Shown: piece by piece, positions 50,150 through 58,618 of the stretch
Layout of the letters: every line of letters begins with the position of its first letter
How positions within the stretch are numbered: position 1 is the stretch's first letter
Assembly (NCBI RefSeq): GCF_014268495.2
Contig: NZ_CP077087.1
Span: forward strand, 3,537,501-3,601,500
DNA from: Pseudomonas monsensis
Lineage (GTDB): Bacteria > Pseudomonadota > Gammaproteobacteria > Pseudomonadales > Pseudomonadaceae
Reading direction: 5' to 3'
DNA: 64,000 nucleotides
Translations under genes and position numbers: made by a program
The notes under the pieces: model-generated
Databases searched by the model: none
Told to the model about the DNA's origin: nothing
The model's input: only the letters and a program-made list of their open reading frames with translations

Positions 50150-50329
50150 ATGGGCACAGTACACACAGCAATGCCGCCACAAACCCTGTACGTGACAATC
50201 CGTCGCGATGAATTGCGTCAGTTGAAAGACGAGCGCGACCAGTTGAAGCAGGAACTGGCCCAACTGCAGATGGCCCACGGCCTGCAGTCGAAACCGGTGC
50301 CGGTCGTTCAGCGTCACCCACACGCCTGA
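50150..50329 (+). CDS. Small coiled-coil hypothetical protein (59 aa)
   Basis: 59 residues, ATG at 50150 with GCGAGGTGAGCA just upstream. The centre RRDELRQLKDERDQLKQELA is a perfect heptad-like coiled coil, followed by a Pro/His/Val tail (KPVPVVQRHPHA). There is no signal peptide or membrane segment. The codon bias matches the genome. It lies alone between gnd and cptA. Function unknown. Confidence 0.6.
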   Translation: MGTVHTAMPPQTLYVTIRRDELRQLKDERDQLKQELAQLQMAHGLQSKPVPVVQRHPHA

Positions 50330-50523
50330 TCCCTCTTTTCTCGGGAACCGTCACCGCGGTTCCCTACGCTCTACCCCCGGCCGCTTTCGCCAACTCACAA
50401 AACTTTCACATTCTCTTCGTAATACTCCGCCTCCATTCTGGCCGTACCTTCGCGTATGGCCTTCGTTCGTCGGCTTCATGAATGTCCCGGCGGTGGTTGT
50501 AAACGAGTCAGCTGGAGCGCCGA

Positions 50524-52272
50524 ATGGCATTGTTCAAACGCAGCAAAACGACTGCGACAGGTTTCGACTGGGCCGGTTTTATCTGGCTGTTTGTATTCTT
50601 CTGGTATTTTTCCGGCATCACCCAACTGCTGATCCAGATCACCGGCACCTCCGGCTTCAGCGGGTTCCGCCAAGCGTTCTTCACCAGCGCGCTCTGGCTG
50701 GCACCGATGCTGCTGTTCCCCAAGCGCACGAAACTGCTGGCCGCCTTGATCGGCCTGGTGCTGTGGGCCTGTTCGATGGCCAGTCTGGGCTACTTCTTCA
50801 TCTATCAGCAGGAATTCTCCCAGAGCGTCATCTTCATCATGTTCGAGTCGAACGTGTCCGAAGCCGGCGAATACATGACTCAGTATTTTGCCTGGTGGAT
50901 GGTGGTCGCGTTCCTCGCCCATACCGCGTTCGCCTATTTCCTGTGGACTCGCCTGCGTCCGGTGTACATGCCTCGTGGTCGCGCTCTGGTGGCGGCCGTC
51001 GCCATCGTCATCGCCGTGGTCGGCTACCCGCTGGTCAAACAGACGATGCGCATGGGCTCCTTCGCGCAAGGCTTCGAGAAATTCGAAACCCGCATCGAGC
51101 CAGCCGTGCCTTGGCAGATGGCCGTGGCCTATCACCGTTATCTGGATACCCTCGCCGACATGCAGGGCATGCTGCACAACGTGAGCAAGATCCCGCCGCT
51201 GAAAAACCTCAAGGATGCCTCGGCCGATCAGCCGAAGACCCTGGTGCTGGTGATCGGCGAATCGACCAACCGTCAGCGCATGAGCCTTTACGGCTATCCG
51301 CGTAAAACCACGCCGGAACTGGACAAGCTCAAGGATCAGTTGGCGGTATTCGATAACGTCGTCACCCCGCGCCCCTATACCATCGAGGCGTTGCAGCAGG
51401 TGCTGACCTTCGCTGACGAAGAACACCCGGATCTGTACCTGACGACGCCGTCGCTGGTCAGCATGATGAAACAGGCCGGTTACAAGACCTTCTGGATCAC
51501 CAACCAGCAGACCATGACCAAGCGCAACACCATGCTCACGACCTTCTCCGAACAGGCCGACGAGCAGGTGTACCTGAACAACAACCGCAACCAGAACGCC
51601 GCCCAGTACGACGGCGACGTGATCGAGCCGTTCAACAAGGCCCTGAACGATCCGGCGCAGCGCAAATTGATCGTCGTGCACCTGCTCGGCACTCACATGA
51701 GCTACCAGTACCGCTATCCGCCGAGCTTCGACAAGTTCCAGGATCGCAACGGTGTACCGGCCGGTGTGCGTGACGACCAGGTCCCGACCTACAACAGCTA
51801 CGATAACGCCGTGCTGTACAACGATTTTGTCGTGTCGAGTCTGATCAAGGATTACGCAAAGTCCGATCCGAACGGCTTCCTGCTGTACCTGTCGGACCAC
51901 GGTGAAGACGTGTTCGACTCGGTCGGCCACAACACCCTGGGGCGTAACGAAAACAAGCCGACCGCACCGATGTACACCATTCCGTTCATGGCCTGGGCTT
52001 CGCCGAAATGGCGCGAGAACCATGACTGGAACTTCGCGGCGGACCTGGATCGTCCTTACAGCAGCTCGCACCTGATCCACACCTGGGCCGACATGGCCGG
52101 GCTGAACTTCGATGAGCTGGACCGCAGCAAGAGCCTGGTCAGTGACAGTTTCAAGGCTCGCCCTTTGCTGATCGGCGATCCGTATCAGACGGAACAGCGC
52201 TCGCTGATCGACTTCAGCCTGATGAAGCCGAAAAAAGCCGATCCCGCCCCGGCGGATATCGTCCAGAAGTAA
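50524..52272 (+). CDS. cptA: Phosphoethanolamine transferase CptA
   Basis: 582 residues. Four to five N-terminal membrane helices (residues ~18-175) precede a periplasmic sulfatase/alkaline-phosphatase-like domain. The nucleophile threonine is in VIGESTNRQRMSLYGY, with further metal ligands in LYLSDHGEDV and GHNTLG. CptA adds phosphoethanolamine to the LPS core. It is monocistronic with GGAG before the ATG and a terminator after the stop. EptA/EptB-type lipid A or Kdo activity is less likely from the N-terminal pattern (FIWLFVFFWYFSGITQLL). Confidence 0.88.
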   Translation: MALFKRSKTTATGFDWAGFIWLFVFFWYFSGITQLLIQITGTSGFSGFRQAFFTSALWLAPMLLFPKRTKLLAALIGLVLWACSMASLGYFFIYQQEFSQSVIFIMFESNVSEAGEYMTQYFAWWMVVAFLAHTAFAYFLWTRLRPVYMPRGRALVAAVAIVIAVVGYPLVKQTMRMGSFAQGFEKFETRIEPAVPWQMAVAYHRYLDTLADMQGMLHNVSKIPPLKNLKDASADQPKTLVLVIGESTNRQRMSLYGYPRKTTPELDKLKDQLAVFDNVVTPRPYTIEALQQVLTFADEEHPDLYLTTPSLVSMMKQAGYKTFWITNQQTMTKRNTMLTTFSEQADEQVYLNNNRNQNAAQYDGDVIEPFNKALNDPAQRKLIVVHLLGTHMSYQYRYPPSFDKFQDRNGVPAGVRDDQVPTYNSYDNAVLYNDFVVSSLIKDYAKSDPNGFLLYLSDHGEDVFDSVGHNTLGRNENKPTAPMYTIPFMAWASPKWRENHDWNFAADLDRPYSSSHLIHTWADMAGLNFDELDRSKSLVSDSFKARPLLIGDPYQTEQRSLIDFSLMKPKKADPAPADIVQK

Positions 52273-52275
52273 CCC

Positions 52276-52306
52276 GAAAAAAGGGGCCGAAACCGGCCCC
52301 TTTTTC
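52276..52306 (+). terminator. Terminator after cptA
   Basis: GAAAAAAGGGGCCG and CGGCCCCTTTTTC pair with a short AAAC loop and end in a T run. Confidence 0.88.
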
Positions 52307-52446
52307 ATGCTCGCAGCCCCCGCCCTCTCCTGCGCCTTACCCCTCCCGTCAACGGTGTTAACCCCGAGTTAATTAACCGCCCACAGACTCAGTCCCGAGT
52401 TCTGTTTCATGGATGAACGGCTCCGACTTGTTCAGTAGGAGGCACC

Positions 52447-52656
52447 ATGAAAATCACCACCGTATTACTTGCCGGGCTGCTTGCCCTCGGATCAGCCAGC
52501 GCCTTTGCCGAAGGCGGCGCCGAGCGCATGCGTCACTACTTCGACCACTTCCCGGTCCACACCACGCAAAGCGCGCAGGCGAACGACGCCGACGCCAGAG
52601 AGATTCGCGTTCCCGCCGATCAGACGGCGCAAGCCACCGAGTCTTATCGCAACTGA
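52447..52656 (+). CDS. Small secreted hypothetical protein (69 aa)
   Basis: 69 residues with GTAGGAGGCACC before the ATG. Signal peptide MKITTVLLAGLLALGSASAFA, then a polar ~48-residue mature chain with RMRHYFDHFPVHTTQSAQAN, ending in Tyr-Arg-Asn. No cysteine, so not a lipoprotein. Probably periplasmic; function unknown. Flanked by terminators on both sides, so it is a single-gene transcript. Confidence 0.75.
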   Translation: MKITTVLLAGLLALGSASAFAEGGAERMRHYFDHFPVHTTQSAQANDADAREIRVPADQTAQATESYRN

Positions 52657-52717
52657 GGTTTACCGAGCAACCGATGGACCTCCCGTGGCTCCGCTCTGGC
52701 CCGGGAGAAGACAGTTG

Positions 52718-52743
52718 GGCGCCCATGGCGGGCGCCTTTTTTT
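52718..52743. terminator. Terminator between the 69-aa gene and GNAT gene
   Basis: GGCGCCC-ATGGC-GGGCGCC followed by T7. The T run reaches the stop codon of the convergent GNAT gene (52742), so it may serve both. Confidence 0.88.
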
Positions 52744-53239
52744 ATGCCTGCAGAGTCTTGATCCAGAACAGCATGCGCCCGTGATCGGGGTTGAACATGC
52801 CCGGCGTAAAACCGAACTTGCTGTAGGCATTCTGGGCTACGGCGTTGCCTTCCAGCACTTCCAGGGTGATCTTGCAGCAGCCACGCTGGCGGGCGATTTC
52901 CTCGACCTTGCGCAGCATTTTCTGGCTCAGCCCCAGACCGCGAAACTGACTCACCACTGCCACGTCATGCACGTTGACCAGTGGCTTGCAGGCGAACGTG
53001 GAAAATCCTTCGAAGCAGTTCACCAACCCGGCCGGCTCACCGCCCACGAACGCCAGCACGCTGAAGGCGTGCGGACGGCGGGCAAGTTCTGCGGGCAATC
53101 GACGCAGCAAGTCGGGATCGAGTGGCTGACCACCACCCATCGGGTCTTCGGCGTAATGATTGAGCACAATGCCGATGGCTTCGGCGTGCAGTGGATTGCT
53201 GTAACTGGCCTGAAGTACAAGAATTTCTGCGGAATCCAT
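52742..53239 (-). CDS. GNAT-family N-acetyltransferase
   Basis: 165 residues from the ATG at 53239 (GGGGATGGAA before it); an ATG 6 bp upstream or farther starts are possible. Motif A is VVSQFRGLGLSQKML (acetyl-CoA loop R-G-L-G-L), with an N-terminal strand AEILVLQASYSNPLHAEAIGIVLNHYAEDP and a final ALYxKxGF-like NAYSKFGF. The substrate is unknown. Monocistronic. Confidence 0.85.
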   Translation of the reverse strand: MDSAEILVLQASYSNPLHAEAIGIVLNHYAEDPMGGGQPLDPDLLRRLPAELARRPHAFSVLAFVGGEPAGLVNCFEGFSTFACKPLVNVHDVAVVSQFRGLGLSQKMLRKVEEIARQRGCCKITLEVLEGNAVAQNAYSKFGFTPGMFNPDHGRMLFWIKTLQA

Positions 53240-53420
53240 TTCCATCCCCAAACACATGATGAGCCCCGGCACGCAAAGGGCGGGCTGAAAGGCTGACTCG
53301 ACCTTAACGCGGACGTGTGCAGGTCGGCAATTATAAAAAACCAAAGATTCGGCAGCGCCTGCACCGTGTGACCTGCAAGCACTGCCGCATGCGCCGATCT
53401 TGGGCTTTGTGCCGTGCCAT

Positions 53421-54002
53421 TCAATGGCCCCAGATCAGTTCTTCCGTCCACCCCAGTTCGGCAAAGTCCTGCGCCCGCAGCCGGGCCTCACCGGCGCAGA
53501 AAAACTCGTCCAGCTGCGGCGGCTTGACCGATGTACCACTGAGCATCGCATGCACCTGGCCGCGATGATGAATCTGGTGTTCGTACAGATGCGACAGCAG
53601 GCGCAAGCGGCTGTCGTGCTGCGGCGTGTCGCGGGCGATGGTGACGATCCGGCCGAGATCGGCATCGCGCAGTTGTTCGCAATAGGCGATCAGGCGCCGG
53701 TCAACGTGGGTCTGCTCCTCATGCAGTGCTGCGGCGTCGGTGAAGGGCTCGTCCTGATTGAAAAACACGTAGCAATCGGGATGCGGCTCGGCGCCTCGTA
53801 GCTCACGTTCCAGCGCATCGACGTAAAACCAGTCGCAGGTGAGGATGTGATTGAGGGTCAGACGAATGCTCGGGAAGAAGCTCACTCGCGGCGCTGCCAG
53901 CTCGGTGTCGGGCAGTTGCGACCAGGCCTTGGCCAGGCGGTGATTGGCCCAGGCATTCTGATAGGCCTGGGTCAGCAGATGGTGGGACAGCGGTTGCGGC
54001 AT
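53421..54002 (-). CDS. DinB-family protein
   Basis: 193 residues, a four-helix-bundle DinB/YfiT-type protein. The metal-site histidines are in LTLNHILTCDWFYVD (first) and LYEHQIHHRGQVHAML (H-x3-H pair). Members are often thiol-transferase or stress-related enzymes of unknown substrate. It ends 18 bp before zapE on the same strand in the reading direction, so zapE and dinB form a transcript (zapE first). Confidence 0.88.
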   Translation of the reverse strand: MPQPLSHHLLTQAYQNAWANHRLAKAWSQLPDTELAAPRVSFFPSIRLTLNHILTCDWFYVDALERELRGAEPHPDCYVFFNQDEPFTDAAALHEEQTHVDRRLIAYCEQLRDADLGRIVTIARDTPQHDSRLRLLSHLYEHQIHHRGQVHAMLSGTSVKPPQLDEFFCAGEARLRAQDFAELGWTEELIWGH

Positions 54003-54020
54003 GATTGCGCCCTCCTCACT

Positions 54021-55139
54021 TCAGGCTTCGGCGAAGCGTTGCAACTGCATCTCCTGCAAGCGACTGAGGGTGCGGCGGAACGGAAACTCCAGATAACCCT
54101 CGGTATACAACGCGTCCATGGGCACCTGTGCCTCGACAAACAGCGGCACCTTGCGGTCGTAGCACTCGTCGACCAGCGCGATGAAGCGCCGCACACCGTC
54201 GTCATGAACCGACAATTGCGGCAGCTCACGGTCGCCCGCCACGACCCGCTCGGCTCCGTCCTCGGTACCGCGGGCGATGCGCCCCTCGCGTTTGCGAGCG
54301 CTGAGGTTCGGCACGTCGCCCAACAGAATAGCCCGATAGTTGTCGCACAGCGCGATGAAATCCATCGCGGCAAAAGGCTGCTCGCAGAGGTCGGCGTAGC
54401 GGCACCAGAGCACGCTCTCGCTGGCCTGCACCACGTCCAGAACACGATGACCAACCGCCACCGGTTCCGGATGGGCCGTTTGCCCGGCCGTCAGGGCTTG
54501 AAAGACATCGCCCAAGGCGCTGGCCGAGCCAGGCGTGGCGACAAAGTAGCGTTGCTCGATCGCCCCCGGGTGCAGGCGATGATCCTCGGCACCGTTGACC
54601 GCAACCACTTGCATATGCGCCTTGATCGCCGCAATCGCCGGGACAAACCGGTCGCGATTGAAGCCATCGGCGTACAGCTCGTCCGGCGGCAGATTGGAGG
54701 TGCAGACCACCACCACGCCTTCATCGAACATCACTTGAAACAGGCGGCCGAGAATGATCGCATCGCCAATGTCATTGACGAACAGCTCATCGAAGCACAG
54801 CACACGAACTTCCGCTGCCAGTTCCCTGGCCAGTGCCCGCAGCGGATCGGCGATCCCGGTCAACTGGAACGAGCGCTGATGCACCCAGCCCATGAAGTGA
54901 TGAAAATGCTGACGCCGCGCTGGCACCCGCAGGCTCTGATAGAACTGGTCCATCAGCCAGGTCTTGCCGCGCCCGACCGGCCCCCACAGATAAACGCCGG
55001 TGACCGAACGGGCACCGGCGTGCAGGGCTTCATGGCATTTTTGCAGGGCGAACACGGCATGTTCCTGCGCCTCATCCTGGATGAAGCCCTTGTGTTCGAT
55101 GGCGTGCTGCCAGGCGCTGAGCGGAGAGTCGAAAGTCAT
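54021..55139 (-). CDS. zapE: ZapE/AFG1-family ATPase
   Basis: 372 residues. Walker A is GPVGRGKT at residues 53-60 (VYLWGPVGRGKTWLMDQF); Walker B is VLCFDELFVNDIGDAIIL. These are the AFG1/ZapE signatures. ZapE binds FtsZ and influences division under stress in E. coli. Pseudomonads often carry two AFG1-like genes, so this may be the second copy. Shares a transcript with the DinB gene downstream (18-bp gap). Confidence 0.85.
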   Translation of the reverse strand: MTFDSPLSAWQHAIEHKGFIQDEAQEHAVFALQKCHEALHAGARSVTGVYLWGPVGRGKTWLMDQFYQSLRVPARRQHFHHFMGWVHQRSFQLTGIADPLRALARELAAEVRVLCFDELFVNDIGDAIILGRLFQVMFDEGVVVVCTSNLPPDELYADGFNRDRFVPAIAAIKAHMQVVAVNGAEDHRLHPGAIEQRYFVATPGSASALGDVFQALTAGQTAHPEPVAVGHRVLDVVQASESVLWCRYADLCEQPFAAMDFIALCDNYRAILLGDVPNLSARKREGRIARGTEDGAERVVAGDRELPQLSVHDDGVRRFIALVDECYDRKVPLFVEAQVPMDALYTEGYLEFPFRRTLSRLQEMQLQRFAEA

Positions 55140-55161
55140 GCGCGGCAGTATGCCACGATGG

Positions 55162-55503
55162 CTACAGGGAAATATCCAGCCGCGCGATTTTGCCCTGTTC
55201 GTTGAGACGGAACGTGTAGCGCAATTGCGCCGGACTGCCAGGAAACGTTCCGCTGATCAGGCCGTGTACCAGCACCTTGCCGGTGCGCTGCTGGACGTCC
55301 AGCACCTCGACCCGAGGCTGATAGCGTTGCGCAGTGTCCTGCATCCATTGCGCGATGGCGCGTGGACCAACCTGATGCTGACCCTCATCGAACACGTTGG
55401 CATCCTCGGCAAAGAAACTGGCGACGCGGCTGGTGTCACGCGCGTTGGCCGCGTCGAGGTACGCCGCGATGGCCGGGGCCAGGGTAGAGACGGGATGGGA
55501 CAT
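55162..55503 (-). CDS. SnoaL/NTF2-like nuclear-transport-factor-2-fold protein
   Basis: 113 residues from the ATG at 55503, which has AAGGAGCTGCAATC upstream. A SnoaL-like fold: AAYLDAANARDTSRVASFFAEDANVFDEG (residues 14-42), then VGPRAIAQWM and RYTFRLNEQGKIARLDI. No signal. Ligand unknown. It ends 22 bp before zapE in the same direction, so it probably leads the SnoaL-zapE-dinB run, next to a YafY-type regulator. Confidence 0.85.
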   Translation of the reverse strand: MSHPVSTLAPAIAAYLDAANARDTSRVASFFAEDANVFDEGQHQVGPRAIAQWMQDTAQRYQPRVEVLDVQQRTGKVLVHGLISGTFPGSPAQLRYTFRLNEQGKIARLDISL

Positions 55504-55556
55504 GATTGCAGCTCCTTTTTTGTCGGGTTCTGGCGCCATCCTAAAGCAGCCCTGCG

Positions 55557-56291
55557 TCAGTTTTTGTCAGCAGTGAAGCGTCCGCTTTCATCCAGTTTCA
55601 TTTGCTCGCGCCAAGTGCGCAGCAAATCGCTGCGTCGGCCCGGATAGCGCTCGCCCTGCGCACTGGCAGCGCTGATGCGGTCGGTTCGGAACGTACGGTA
55701 GGCGCTGCGCAACTCACACCAGGCGACGATGATCCGCACCTCATTGAGAAACCCCAGCGCTAATGGCCAGATCAGTCGCTGGCTGGGCATCTGGCGGGCG
55801 TCGGCATAGTCGATATGCAACTTGGCCTGATCGCGGATCGCGTGACGAAACACATTCAACGCCACGGCATTCTGAGGAAACCCGTAACCCGGCGGTCCTG
55901 GCATCACCGTCGGATTGCGCAGCGCCTCCTGGGCCTGCGGATCGAGCACTGCGGCAATCTTGGCCAAGGCGTCTGCGGCGGCCTTGCCCAAGACCTCGTC
56001 GCCACGCTGATCGACATAACGCAGCCCCAGCACGATGGCCTCGGTCTCGTCGGCATTGAGCATCAGCGGTGGCAGAAACAGACCACTGCGCAACACATAA
56101 CCAATGCCCGCCTCGCCATGAATCGGCGCACCGAGCGCGGTGAGCTCGGCGATGTCGCGATAGAGCGTGCGCTCGGAGACTTCCAGCTCGGCCGCCAGAC
56201 TCGCGGCGGTCACCGCACGTTTCTTGCCGCGCAAAACCTGCAGCAAAGTCAAAAGACGAGTGGTACGCGACACGATGTTCAGGCTCTGCAC
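55557..56291 (-). CDS. YafY-family HTH/WYL transcriptional regulator
   Basis: 244 residues from a GTG at 56291, or 238 from a GTG at 56273 (Ser-Arg-Thr-Thr-Arg follows, as in many relatives). N-terminal HTH_11 (TAASLAAELEVSERTLYRDIAEL, ~28-50). C-terminal WYL-like domain with AKLHIDYADAR and RLIWPLALGFLNEVRIIVAWCELRSAYRTFRTDRI. Members sense small molecules or DNA damage and act as repressors. It reads towards the SnoaL gene 53 bp away, a common pair. Confidence 0.88.
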   Translation of the reverse strand: MQSLNIVSRTTRLLTLLQVLRGKKRAVTAASLAAELEVSERTLYRDIAELTALGAPIHGEAGIGYVLRSGLFLPPLMLNADETEAIVLGLRYVDQRGDEVLGKAAADALAKIAAVLDPQAQEALRNPTVMPGPPGYGFPQNAVALNVFRHAIRDQAKLHIDYADARQMPSQRLIWPLALGFLNEVRIIVAWCELRSAYRTFRTDRISAASAQGERYPGRRSDLLRTWREQMKLDESGRFTADKN

Positions 56292-56397
56292 GGGAAGGTG
56301 CGCGCAGCTTAGCAGAGGCTGGTGTCAGGAAATGGCAGGAGCCTGGATGAACAACGGCATTCAGTGGTGGAAGCAGGCAGTGGGGATAAAGACCGGC

Positions 56398-56432
56398 TAC
56401 ATCCTTTACGTTTAACAGGTGTAAAGGATGTA
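56398..56432. repeat. Perfect 12-bp inverted repeat between regulator and ureohydrolase
   Basis: TACATCCTTTAC (56398-56409), 11 bases, GTAAAGGATGTA (56421-56432). It stands 18 bp after the ureohydrolase stop and lacks a T run, so it is a stem-loop or an operator rather than a classical terminator. Confidence 0.75.
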
Positions 56433-56449
56433 CCCGTCTCTACAGGGTG

Positions 56450-57409
56450 TCAGACGTCGACTTTGTGCCGGGCCGCATAGAGGCAGAGCATTTCCATCGC
56501 CAGGGTCGCTGCGGCGAGTGAGGTCAGGTCGGCATGATCGTAGGCCGGGGCCACTTCCACCACGTCCATGCCGACCAGATTGATCCCGCGCAAACCGCCC
56601 AGAATCTCCAGCGCCTGCACCGTACTCAAGCCGCCGCACACCGGCGTACCGGTGCCTGGCGCAAAGGCCGGATCGAGGCAGTCGATGTCGAACGTCAGGT
56701 ACACCGGGTTATCGCCCACCCGGGCGCGGATGGCCTCGACAATCGCCTCGCAGCCACGCCGATGCACCTGCCGCGCATCGAGCACCTGAAATCCCATGTG
56801 ATCGTCGTTGGTCGTGCGCAACCCGATCTGCACCGAGCGCGCCGGATCGACCAGCCCTTCGCGCGCCGCGTGCCAGAACATGGTGCCGTGATCGACCCGT
56901 TTGCCCGCCTCGTCCGGCCAGGTGTCGCTGTGTGCATCGAAGTGGATCAACGACAGCCTGCCATGCTTGCGTGCATGCGCCTTGAGCAATGGATAGCTGA
57001 TGAAATGATCGCCTCCGAAGGTCAGCATCGCGCTGCCGGCATTGAGGATGTGTTCGGCATGGGCTTCGATGCTTTCTGGAATGCTGTGCGGCGAACCGTA
57101 ATCGAAGTCGCAGTCGCCATAGTCGATCACCGCCAGATGATCGAACGGATCGAACGTCCACGGCCAGTGGCGCTCCCAGGCAATCCCGGTGGACGCCGCG
57201 CGAATCCCGCGCGGGCCGAAACGCGCGCCGGGGCGGTTGCTGGTGGCGGTGTCGAACGGCACACCGCTGACCGCCACGTCAACGCCGCGCAAGTCGCGGC
57301 TGTAGCGTCGGCGCATGAAACTGGTGATCCCGGCGTAGGTGCTTTCGGCGGCAGTGCCGTAGAGGCTGTCGCGCGTGATGGCCTGATCGTTTTGCATGGG
57401 CACGTCCAT
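56450..57409 (-). CDS. speB: Agmatinase / guanidinobutyrase-type ureohydrolase
   Basis: 319 residues, Mn-dependent ureohydrolase family. Metal ligands are in GGDHF (D134/H135), DAHSD (D158, H160, D162) and DIDCLDP. Length fits agmatinase, GbuA guanidinobutyrase or GpuA guanidinopropionase. It removes urea from a guanidino compound. AGGAG precedes the start. Neighbours are a polyamine-type binding protein 18 bp upstream and a divergent LysR, so the substrate may be an agmatine- or guanidinobutyrate-like compound. The symbol is a family label. Confidence 0.85.
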   Translation of the reverse strand: MDVPMQNDQAITRDSLYGTAAESTYAGITSFMRRRYSRDLRGVDVAVSGVPFDTATSNRPGARFGPRGIRAASTGIAWERHWPWTFDPFDHLAVIDYGDCDFDYGSPHSIPESIEAHAEHILNAGSAMLTFGGDHFISYPLLKAHARKHGRLSLIHFDAHSDTWPDEAGKRVDHGTMFWHAAREGLVDPARSVQIGLRTTNDDHMGFQVLDARQVHRRGCEAIVEAIRARVGDNPVYLTFDIDCLDPAFAPGTGTPVCGGLSTVQALEILGGLRGINLVGMDVVEVAPAYDHADLTSLAAATLAMEMLCLYAARHKVDV

Positions 57410-57427
57410 CTCGGTTCACTCCTGGTG

Positions 57428-58519
57428 TTATTGATGGCTACGGAAAGTGGTCCACAAACGGGTGCGCTGACGCATGTCCTTGAGGCTCATGCTGCGGTCG
57501 GCGTACAGCCGTTCGCGCACGGCGGCCGGCGGGTAGATGTCGGGGTCGCTGCGCACGGCTTCATCCACCAGCGGCGTCGCGGCCTGGTTGGCGGTGGCGA
57601 AGAACAGCGTATTGGTCAGCTCGGCCACCGAGTCGGGGCGCAGCATGAATTCGATGAATGCTCGCGCAGCGTCCGGGTGCGGCGCGTCTTTGGGGATGGC
57701 CAGGTTGTCCTGCCACACCAGCGTGCCCTCCCGTGGAATACGGTAGGCAACATCGAACGGCTTGCCGGCCTTACGGGCCTGATCGGCGGCCATGCTCGCG
57801 TCGCCGTTATAGGTCAGCGCCAGACACACGTTGCCGCTGGCCAGATCGTTGATCTGCCGGCCGGTGGCGACGTACAACACTGACGGCTGCAATTTCTGCA
57901 GTAGCGTCTGGGCGGCGGCCAGATCATTGCGCTCGGTGCTGTAGGGATCTTTCCCGAGGTAATGCAGTGCCAGGCCGATGACTTCCTGCGGCGAGTCCAG
58001 AATGGCAATGCCGCAATCCTTGAGCTTGCTGGCGTATTCGGGCTTGAACAGCAGGTCGAGACTGTTAAGCGGCACATCTGGCAGCCGCTGTTTCACCGCC
58101 TCGACGTTCATGCCCAGGCCGAGCGTGCCCCAGGTGTACGGCACGCCGTAGCGATTGCCGGGATCGACGGCGGCGAGCTTTTCCAGCAGATCCGGGTCCA
58201 GATTGGCGTAACCCTTGAGTCCGTCGTGGCGGATTTCTTTCAACGCGCCGGCAGCCAATCCGCGCGCCAACACAGTGGAGGACGGCACGACCACGTCATA
58301 ACCGCTGCCACCGGTGAGCAATTTGGTTTCCAGCACCTCGGAGGTATCGAAAGTGTCGTAACGCACGTGAATGCCGGTCTCCTGCTCGAAACGCTGCAGG
58401 GTGTGCGGCGGCACGTAATCGGCCCAGCTGTAGAGGTTGAGGGTTTTGTCCTCGGCCTGGGCATGGATGACCACGGACAACAACAGCGCGGGGAAACACA
58501 GCTTGAACACGGGAGCCAT
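57428..58519 (-). CDS. Polyamine-type extracellular solute-binding protein
   Basis: 363 residues from the ATG at 58519. Signal peptide (MAPVFKLCFPALLLSVVIHAQA) then a PotD/PotF-like domain: LNLYSWADYVPPHTLQRFEQETGIHVRYDTFDTSEVLETKLL and GYDVVVPSSTVLARG, ending in RSMSLKDMRQRTRLWTTFR. It binds polyamines or similar cations for ABC import. No permease or ATPase gene follows; the ureohydrolase is next, 18 bp on. Divergent LysR upstream. Confidence 0.9.
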   Translation of the reverse strand: MAPVFKLCFPALLLSVVIHAQAEDKTLNLYSWADYVPPHTLQRFEQETGIHVRYDTFDTSEVLETKLLTGGSGYDVVVPSSTVLARGLAAGALKEIRHDGLKGYANLDPDLLEKLAAVDPGNRYGVPYTWGTLGLGMNVEAVKQRLPDVPLNSLDLLFKPEYASKLKDCGIAILDSPQEVIGLALHYLGKDPYSTERNDLAAAQTLLQKLQPSVLYVATGRQINDLASGNVCLALTYNGDASMAADQARKAGKPFDVAYRIPREGTLVWQDNLAIPKDAPHPDAARAFIEFMLRPDSVAELTNTLFFATANQAATPLVDEAVRSDPDIYPPAAVRERLYADRSMSLKDMRQRTRLWTTFRSHQ

Positions 58520-58618
58520 GACGAACACCTGACCGGAGGAAGTGGTGGCAGGATGCGCCTTCGGATACATTAGAAAAATAGCGAAATAATTATCCTGACT
58601 TTACCCCGGAGTAATGTG

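Noticed and set aside
50476..52308. A 610-codon open frame on the minus strand opposite cptA
   Set aside because: Its translation is rich in His, Arg, Gln and Val without any domain, while the plus strand encodes a complete phosphoethanolamine transferase. It is a GC-bias shadow.
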